From assembly GCA_022776785.1 (NCBI GenBank), contig JALFHA010000402.1, forward strand, positions 1 to 7,765: a stretch of 7,765 bases of DNA, given 5' to 3'. Below, piece by piece: positions 1 to 7,765 of this stretch. The translations under genes were made by a program, and so were the position numbers. The notes beneath the pieces are model-generated. The model did not search any database. It saw only the letters and a list, made by a program, of their open reading frames with translations, and had not been told where the DNA came from. Numbering within the stretch: the stretch's first letter is position 1; each line of letters opens with the position of its first letter. The DNA is from Clostridiales bacterium (GTDB lineage: Bacteria; Bacillota; Clostridia; Christensenellales; Aristaeellaceae).

Positions 1-2754
<2,754 letters not shown>

Positions 2755-2760
2755 TTCTGT

Positions 2761-2765
2761 CCTCC
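2761..2765 (-). promoter_or_regulatory. Shine-Dalgarno site of secA
   Basis: GGAGG on the minus strand lies 6 nt before the ATG at 2754. It fixes the start there rather than at an in-frame upstream ATG at 2793, which would add 13 residues (beginning MERTGAAAV) and has no comparable ribosome binding site. The chosen start also gives the family-typical N-terminus MGFFSKLFD. Confidence 0.9.
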
Positions 2766-2823
2766 AAACCGCGGCGGCACCGGTGCGTTCCATGCGTGCC
2801 GGGCCATACGCCGCTAATGATAT

Positions 2824-2852
2824 ATTGTATCATCGCGGCGCGAATTGTGCAA
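2824..2852 (-). promoter_or_regulatory. Sigma-A-type promoter of secA
   Basis: On the minus strand, TTGCAC (2852-2847) and TACAAT (2829-2824) are separated by exactly 17 bp, so each hexamer is one base off the TTGACA/TATAAT consensus or close to it. The predicted transcription start is near 2817, giving a leader of about 62 nt before secA. The promoter sits in the gap between the CBM9-like gene and secA, in an AT-richer patch of otherwise GC-rich DNA. This is a prediction from sequence only. Confidence 0.82.
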
Positions 2853-2900
2853 CCTTTTCCTGCTATTTTCAGGTTCACAGGCCCTTTTCGGTCAGTTTGC

Positions 2901-2916
2901 GGCGGCACAGCCCGCC
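2901..2916 (-). other. Small hairpin directly after the CBM9-like gene
   Basis: Directly after the TAA stop, the minus strand reads GGCGG, a 6-nt loop, then CCGCC: a perfect 5-bp GC stem. No T-run follows (the next bases are GCAAACTG), so it does not meet the usual pattern of an intrinsic terminator. It could slow polymerase or protect the 3' end, but some read-through into secA is possible. A short GC stem like this can arise by chance in GC-rich DNA. Confidence 0.25.
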
Positions 2917-3513
2917 TTACAGAAAGCGCAGTGTACCGAAATCCTGCCGACGGTGGAAGTCCGGCTGCGCACTTGAAAGCGGCGCCCATGCCAGATAGTG
3001 CGGCGCTTGCGTCTCGTCGCCGCACTTGTAAAAGTTGCCCGCCGCCTCGCCCGCGAGCGTAAAGCCCGGGAAATACAGCCGCACAAACGACGCAGGGACG
3101 GAGAACTCCACGCCCCAGCCCTTGTCCGTCTCAAAGGGATGCACGTCAAGCAGGGCGTTCACGTCGCGCACGATCTGGCGCACGCGCGCCGGTCTGCCCT
3201 CGCCGAAGCCCAGAAACAGCGTGCCCAGCGGGTTCCATTCAAAGTTCAGATAGCGCGCATCCGCCGCGTCCGGCGCCAAAAAGAATTCAAGGCAGCTGTC
3301 GCGGCATACCTGCGCAAGCGGGTCTGTGAGCGTCGCGCGCACGGGCAACTCCTCCGCCTCAAGGCGCACAAACAGACGCTCGCCGTCGTGGCAGGCCTGC
3401 GCGCTCGCCGCCACAGCGCAGGGCAACAGCCACGGCTGATGGGTCAGCTTCACAGACGGCACGCGCGCCCAATCCGGCGCGTCCACGCGCAATACATCAT
3501 AGGTTGGTTTCAT
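2917..3513 (-). CDS. CBM9-like (carbohydrate-binding family 9-like) protein
   Basis: A 198-residue protein with no signal peptide or membrane segment, so probably cytosolic. It resembles the stand-alone CBM9-like proteins of Firmicutes, related to the sugar-binding and DOMON beta-sandwich fold. Supporting motifs: CLEFFLAP at 74-81, YLNFEWNPLG at 88-97, GNFYKCGD at 159-166, and a C-terminal signature with W177, PDFH at 184-187 and FG at 192-193. The domain fills the whole protein and no catalytic domain is attached, so a ligand or partner cannot be named. Start choice: ATG codons at 3519, 3516 and 3513 are in a row, and a GGGAGG at 3526-3521 sits 7 nt before the third, which is preferred. A longer reading from TTG at 3528 would overlap that ribosome binding site. 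The gene is flanked by its own promoter upstream and secA 162 bp downstream, and does not belong to the ilv operon by function. Confidence 0.85.
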   Translation of the reverse strand: MKPTYDVLRVDAPDWARVPSVKLTHQPWLLPCAVAASAQACHDGERLFVRLEAEELPVRATLTDPLAQVCRDSCLEFFLAPDAADARYLNFEWNPLGTLFLGFGEGRPARVRQIVRDVNALLDVHPFETDKGWGVEFSVPASFVRLYFPGFTLAGEAAGNFYKCGDETQAPHYLAWAPLSSAQPDFHRRQDFGTLRFL

Positions 3514-3520
3514 CATCATT

Positions 3521-3526
3521 CCTCCC
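3521..3526 (-). promoter_or_regulatory. Shine-Dalgarno site of the CBM9-like gene
   Basis: GGGAGG on the minus strand precedes three consecutive ATG codons. Spacing is 1 nt to the first, 4 nt to the second and 7 nt to the third (3513), so the third ATG is the most natural start. Using the second would add only one methionine. Confidence 0.75.
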
Positions 3527-3541
3527 AACAGTCTTTCTCAA

Positions 3542-3570
3542 ATTGTACCGCATTTCTGCGCTTGGAGCAA
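3542..3570 (-). promoter_or_regulatory. Sigma-A-type promoter of the CBM9-like gene
   Basis: On the minus strand TTGCTC (3570-3565) is followed after exactly 17 bp by TACAAT (3547-3542). The -10 hexamer is identical to that of the secA promoter in this window. The predicted start near 3535 gives a short leader of about 20 nt containing the GGGAGG ribosome binding site. The -35 box lies 16 bp beyond the hairpin that closes the ilv operon, so this gene seems to be transcribed independently. Confidence 0.78.
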
Positions 3571-3586
3571 GGGTGCACGCATGAAA

Positions 3587-3616
3587 GGGCTTTCTCCCCG
3601 AAAAGGGAGAAAGCCC
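3587..3616 (-). terminator. Hairpin at the end of the ilvBNCD operon
   Basis: A perfect 12-bp inverted repeat (arms 3587-3598 and 3605-3616; minus-strand arm GGGCTTTCTCCC) encloses a 6-nt loop, 13 nt after the ilvD stop codon. Position and stem strength fit an intrinsic terminator. The 3' tract is weak: on the minus strand only TTTCAT follows the stem, with three T residues. On the plus strand the bases after the stem are also not a T-run. It may be a low-U terminator or a 3'-end stabilising hairpin. Confidence 0.7.
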
Positions 3617-3629
3617 CGTGCGATTTCAA

Positions 3630-5297
3630 TTACTCGACGATAGCGCCCTTGTTCGCGCTGGAAACCAGCTTGGCGTAGCGCGCAAGGTAGCCCTTCGTGA
3701 CGTTCGGCGGCGGGCAGACCCACGCCTCGCGCCGCTTGGCGAGCGTCGCCTCGTCCACCTTGAGCTCGAGCTTGCCGGCTGGGATGTCGATGGAGATGAT
3801 GTCGCCCTCCTCGACGATGCCGATCATGCCGCCGCTGGCTGCCTCGGGCGAGACGTGGCCAATGGCCGCGCCGCGCGTCGCGCCGGAGAAGCGTCCGTCC
3901 GTGATGAGCGCGACCTCCTTGTCAAGGCCCATGCCGCAGATGGCGCTGGTCGGGCTGAGCATCTCGCGCATACCCGGGCCGCCCTTCGGGCCCTCGTAGC
4001 GGATGACGACCACGTCGCCGGGATTGATCTTGCCCTCGTAGATGGCCGCGATGGCCTCCTCCTCGCTGTTGAATACGCGGGCCGGGCCCTCGTGCACCAG
4101 CATCTCTGCCGCCACGGCGCTGCGCTTGACGACGCCGCCGTCGGGCGCGAGGTTGCCGCGCAGGATCATCAGGCCGCCGGTCGGGGAATACGGCTTGTCG
4201 AACGGACGGATGACCTCGGGATTGCGGTTCTTCGCCTGGGCGATCTCCTCGCCCAGCGTCAGGCCGGAGACGGTCATGGCGCTCTCATCGAGCAGGCCGC
4301 GGCCCTTGAGTTCGGAGAGCACGCCCATCACGCCGCCCGCCAGATTCAGGTCGATGACGTGGTGGTGGCCCGCCGGGGCGAGGTGGCAGAGGTTGGGCAC
4401 CTTCGCGCTCGTCTCGTTCACCCAGTCGAGGTTGAACTCAACGCCCGCCTCGTGGGCGATGGCCGGCAGGTGCAGCACAGTGTTGGTGGAGCAGCCCAGC
4501 GCCATATCCAGGCACAGCGCGTTGTGGAAGGCCGCCTCGGTCATGATCTTATCGGGGGTCAGCCCCTCCTCGACCATCTTCACCACGCGCATACCGGTCT
4601 TCTTGGCCAGTCGGATGCGCGCCGCGTCCACGGCGGCAATCGTGCCGTTGCCCGGCAGCGCCATGCCGATGACCTCGGTGATGCAGTTCATCGAGTTCGC
4701 GGTGAACATGCCGGAGCAGGAGCCGCAGCCCGGGCACGCAGAGGACTCGACGGCGTTGAGGCCGTCCTCGTCAATCTTGCCGGCCTTGTACGCGCCGACG
4801 GCCTCAAACACGGAGTTGAGGTCGAGGTCGCGCGCGTCGCCGGGCAGCTTGCCGGGCAGCATCGGGCCACCGGAGATCACCATCGCCGGGAGATTGAGGC
4901 GGCGAGCCGCCATCAGCATACCGGGCACGATCTTGTCGCAGTTGGGGATGAACACCATGCCGTCAAAGCCGTGGGCCAGCGCCATCGACTCGCAGCTGTC
5001 GGCGATCAGCTCGCGGGAGGCGAGCGAATACTTCATGCCGATGTGGCCCATCGCGATGCCGTCGCAAACGCCGATGGCCGGGAATTCCACGGGCACGCCG
5101 CCCGCCAGACGCACGCCATCCTTGACGGCCTGCGCGATGTTTTTGAGATGATTGTGGCCGGGCACGCACTCGCTCTGCGCGCAGACCACGCCGATGAGCG
5201 GGCGGGTGAGCTCCTCGTCCGTCAGGCCGAGGGCCTTCCAAAGAGAACGGTGCGGCGCCTTCTCAGGGCCGGTTTTGACGCGATCCGATACTGCCAT
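3630..5297 (-). CDS. ilvD: Dihydroxy-acid dehydratase
   Basis: A 555-residue iron-sulfur enzyme that dehydrates 2,3-dihydroxy-isovalerate and 2,3-dihydroxy-3-methylvalerate to the 2-keto acids leading to valine and isoleucine; the valine branch also feeds leucine and pantothenate. Visible motifs: VPGHNHL at 45-51; CDGIAMGHIGMKYSLASRE at 78-96; NCDK at 119-122, with the Asp and the Lys expected at the metal site; SACPGCGSCSGMFTANSM at 186-203; GCSTNT at 268-273; and the C-terminal DGRFSGATRG catalytic-serine segment. C120 and C194 match the cluster cysteines of the family, and C78 is a further candidate. C39 and C44, in the segment before VPGH, look unusual for this family. Length matches the shorter bacterial form rather than the ~616 aa E. 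coli enzyme. It begins one base after the ilvC stop, so translation is probably coupled, and it is the last gene of the operon. Confidence 0.98.
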   Translation of the reverse strand: MAVSDRVKTGPEKAPHRSLWKALGLTDEELTRPLIGVVCAQSECVPGHNHLKNIAQAVKDGVRLAGGVPVEFPAIGVCDGIAMGHIGMKYSLASRELIADSCESMALAHGFDGMVFIPNCDKIVPGMLMAARRLNLPAMVISGGPMLPGKLPGDARDLDLNSVFEAVGAYKAGKIDEDGLNAVESSACPGCGSCSGMFTANSMNCITEVIGMALPGNGTIAAVDAARIRLAKKTGMRVVKMVEEGLTPDKIMTEAAFHNALCLDMALGCSTNTVLHLPAIAHEAGVEFNLDWVNETSAKVPNLCHLAPAGHHHVIDLNLAGGVMGVLSELKGRGLLDESAMTVSGLTLGEEIAQAKNRNPEVIRPFDKPYSPTGGLMILRGNLAPDGGVVKRSAVAAEMLVHEGPARVFNSEEEAIAAIYEGKINPGDVVVIRYEGPKGGPGMREMLSPTSAICGMGLDKEVALITDGRFSGATRGAAIGHVSPEAASGGMIGIVEEGDIISIDIPAGKLELKVDEATLAKRREAWVCPPPNVTKGYLARYAKLVSSANKGAIVE

Positions 5298-5298
5298 T

Positions 5299-6303
<1,005 letters not shown>

Positions 6304-6313
6304 GGGAATCTTT

Positions 6314-6319
6314 CCTCCT
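6314..6319 (-). promoter_or_regulatory. Shine-Dalgarno site of ilvC
   Basis: AGGAGG on the minus strand lies 10 nt before the ATG at 6303. The next in-frame ATG (residue 4) would be 19 nt away, so the first ATG is the start. The core is strong and the spacing slightly long, which suits an internal gene that starts independently after a 57-nt gap. Confidence 0.8.
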
Positions 6320-6331
6320 ATATGATGGTTG

Positions 6332-6345
6332 CGTGCCTTAGCACG
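6332..6345 (-). other. Small hairpin between ilvN and ilvC
   Basis: Within the 57-nt gap the minus strand reads CGTGC-TAAG-GCACG, a perfect 5-bp stem with a 4-nt loop, 15 nt after the ilvN stop and 12 nt before the AGGAGG of ilvC. There is no T-run, so it is not a standard terminator. It could be an RNA stability or processing element that adjusts ilvC output relative to ilvBN. A 5-bp stem may also be chance. Confidence 0.3.
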
Positions 6346-6360
6346 ATTGGGTTGGCTGTG

Positions 6361-6888
6361 TCAGTCGAAAATATCGGAGCTCATCACGTCGTCGCCGCGC
6401 TCGAGCGCGACCACGCCGGTGCGCACCAGCTCGGTGATGCCGTAATCCTCGAGCAGGCCGAGGATAGCGGCGATCTTGTCGTTATCGCCGGTGATCTGCA
6501 AGATCATCGAGGACTTGGTGACGTCGAGCACCTTCGCCTTGAAGATGTCCACCAGCCGCATCAGGCCCTCACGCTCGGCGAGCCCCGCGCGCACCTTCAC
6601 CAGCAGCAGCTGGCGCTCCACGGCGTTCTTGGGCTGCATGACCTGCACCTTCTGCACGCAGATGAGCTTGTAGAGCTGCTGGACGAGCTGCTCGATATGC
6701 GAATCATCGCCCAGCACGACGATGGTGATGCGGGAGACCTCGGGATCCTGCGTAGGACCCACGGCGAGGCTCTCGATGTTGAAGCCCCGGCGGGAGAACA
6801 GGCCGGATACGCGGGAGAGCACGCCGGGCTCGTTGTCCACCAGCACGCCGACGGTATAGCGCTTGAGTTGATCGGGATTGAGTATCAT
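6361..6888 (-). CDS. ilvN: Acetolactate synthase small (regulatory) subunit
   Basis: A 175-residue regulatory partner of the large subunit: it raises catalytic activity and makes the enzyme sensitive to valine. The N-terminal ACT domain spans about residues 10-85 and contains NEPGVLSRV at 19-27 and SRRGFNIESL at 32-41. G22 and N37 correspond to residues known in E. coli IlvH to be needed for valine feedback, so feedback control is probably intact (inference from alignment by eye). The C-terminal half (VERQLLLVKV at about 90-99, DVTKSSMILQITG, TGVVALERGDD) matches the second domain of the family. The ATG at 6888 follows the ilvB stop by 12 nt, and the GGAGG at 6899-6895 sits 6 nt before it. 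The symbol ilvH is also used for this family. It differs from E. coli IlvH mainly by short N- and C-terminal extensions. Confidence 0.96.
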   Translation of the reverse strand: MILNPDQLKRYTVGVLVDNEPGVLSRVSGLFSRRGFNIESLAVGPTQDPEVSRITIVVLGDDSHIEQLVQQLYKLICVQKVQVMQPKNAVERQLLLVKVRAGLAEREGLMRLVDIFKAKVLDVTKSSMILQITGDNDKIAAILGLLEDYGITELVRTGVVALERGDDVMSSDIFD

Positions 6889-6894
6889 GTCGCA

Positions 6895-6899
6895 CCTCC
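6895..6899 (-). promoter_or_regulatory. Shine-Dalgarno site of ilvN in the ilvB-ilvN gap
   Basis: GGAGG on the minus strand occupies most of the 12-nt gap between the ilvB TGA (6903-6901) and the ilvN ATG (6888), with 6 nt to the start codon. The tight junction supports co-expression of the two acetolactate synthase subunits. Confidence 0.85.
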
Positions 6900-6900
6900 G

Positions 6901-7765
6901 TCAGTTCAGGCAGAAGGAGTCAATCGGCGAGCCGGGGGCGACCATCGGCGCGACCATCTCATCGATGTCCAGCAGGCACTCGATGATGCAGGGCTTGCCG
7001 TCCGCATACGCTTTGGCAAACGCCGCCGAGAAGTCCGCGAGATTGTCCACCCGCGTGCCCGCCAGCCCGTACGCGTCGGCCAGCTTCATGAAGTCCGGCC
7101 CGCGGTCGAGCGTCGTCTGGCTGTAGCGGTGGCCGAAGAACAGCGTCTGCCACTGGCGGACCATGCCCAGCGTGCCATTGTTGAAGATCACCACGATCAC
7201 GGGGATATCATAGTAGGCAATCGTGGACAGCTCGGTCAGGTTCATGCGGAAGGAGCCGTCGCCGGTGACCAGCGCCACCGGCCTGCCCTGCGGGTCGCTC
7301 TTGGCCGCGCCCATCGCGGCGCCCAGGCCGAAGCCCATCGTGCCCAGGCCGCCGCTGGAGATCAGCTGGCGCGCATGCACGAACGGGAAGTGCTGCGCGG
7401 TCCACATCTGGTGCTGGCCCACGTCCGTCGCCACCGTCATTTCCGGCGCGACGGCGGCCATGGCCTTCAGGATCTTGCGCGGCTCAAAGAGCTCGTCGCT
7501 CAGGTAGTCCTCCGCCATGCTGCGTGCCTGCTGCATCCACTGCGCGTGCTGCTTCTGGGACACGCGGGTGAGCAGCAGCTCCAGCACGATCTTCGCGTCG
7601 CCGGTGATGTGCAGCGCGGTGGACACGTTCTTGTTGATCTCCGCGCGGTCGATGTCGATGTGCAGCACCTTCGCGTTGGGCGCGAACGCCTTCGCGTCGC
7701 CCAGCGCGCGGTCGGAGAAGCGGACGCCCACGGCGATGAGCAGGTCGCAGCGCTGCATCGCGATG
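6901..7765 (-). CDS. ilvB: Acetolactate synthase large (catalytic) subunit, C-terminal half only
   Basis: This is the thiamine-diphosphate enzyme for the first shared step of branched-chain amino acid synthesis: it joins two pyruvates, or pyruvate and 2-ketobutyrate. The right window edge cuts it, leaving about 287 C-terminal residues of an expected ~550-570, so the catalytic Glu of the N-terminal domain is not visible. Present are the end of the middle domain (CDLLIAVGVRFSDRALGD, then VLHIDIDRAEINKN), the GGLGTMGFGLGAAMGAA segment, and the ThDP/Mg motif from GDG (bases 7263-7255) to the NN pair (7182-7177), spanning 29 residues. The MVRQWQ segment has the Trp (7152-7150) tied in this family to 2-ketobutyrate preference and herbicide binding. 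The ATG at 7758 is internal and not the start. ilvN directly downstream argues for a biosynthetic enzyme rather than the catabolic AlsS type. The symbol could equally be ilvG or ilvI. Confidence 0.95.
   Translation of the reverse strand, partial: IAMQRCDLLIAVGVRFSDRALGDAKAFAPNAKVLHIDIDRAEINKNVSTALHITGDAKIVLELLLTRVSQKQHAQWMQQARSMAEDYLSDELFEPRKILKAMAAVAPEMTVATDVGQHQMWTAQHFPFVHARQLISSGGLGTMGFGLGAAMGAAKSDPQGRPVALVTGDGSFRMNLTELSTIAYYDIPVIVVIFNNGTLGMVRQWQTLFFGHRYSQTTLDRGPDFMKLADAYGLAGTRVDNLADFSAAFAKAYADGKPCIIECLLDIDEMVAPMVAPGSPIDSFCLN

Noticed and set aside
2998..3678. A 226-codon plus-strand frame across the CBM9-like gene and the ilvD end.
   Set aside because: It is Arg- and Ala-rich with no domain, and it crosses a promoter and a terminator hairpin that serve the minus-strand genes.
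6901..7758. Taking the ATG at 7758 as the start of the acetolactate synthase gene.
   Set aside because: The frame stays open to the window edge, and the protein beginning there lacks the entire N-terminal domain. The ATG is an internal methionine.

Overview
This window is a housekeeping region, and every supported gene is on the minus strand. The DNA is GC-rich, with GC-rich third codon positions. The protein sequences look like Clostridia (Bacillota): SecA ends in a CXCX8CC SEC-C zinc tail, the dihydroxy-acid dehydratase is the short (~555 aa) form, and a small cytosolic CBM9-like protein of a type common in anaerobic Firmicutes is present. A GC-rich gut or anaerobic Clostridia member is the best guess. 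I cannot place it more precisely from sequence alone.

In transcription order (right to left): the C-terminal half of ilvB (acetolactate synthase large subunit, cut by the right edge), ilvN (its regulatory subunit), ilvC (ketol-acid reductoisomerase) and ilvD (dihydroxy-acid dehydratase). These form a compact ilvBNCD operon with gaps of 12, 57 and 1 nt. It covers the three shared steps of valine and isoleucine synthesis and gives the 2-keto acids that a transaminase outside the window would convert to the amino acids. A perfect 12-bp hairpin follows ilvD and probably ends the operon.

Next is a single gene for a ~198 aa CBM9-like protein of unknown function, with its own well-formed sigma-A-type promoter (TTGCTC-17-TACAAT). 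After a 162-bp gap holding a second near-consensus promoter (TTGCAC-17-TACAAT) comes secA, the ATPase of the Sec export system. It is complete from its start codon to the SEC-C zinc motif, and only the stop codon and any last residues lie beyond the left edge.

No mobile element, CRISPR array, tRNA, rRNA or riboswitch was seen, and no gene-free stretch exceeds 300 bases. I found no new biological system. The points most worth a second look are the cofactor loop of IlvC (suggesting NADH rather than NADPH use), the orphan CBM9-like gene with its own promoter, two upstream AUGs in the secA leader, and extra cysteines near the N-terminus of IlvD.
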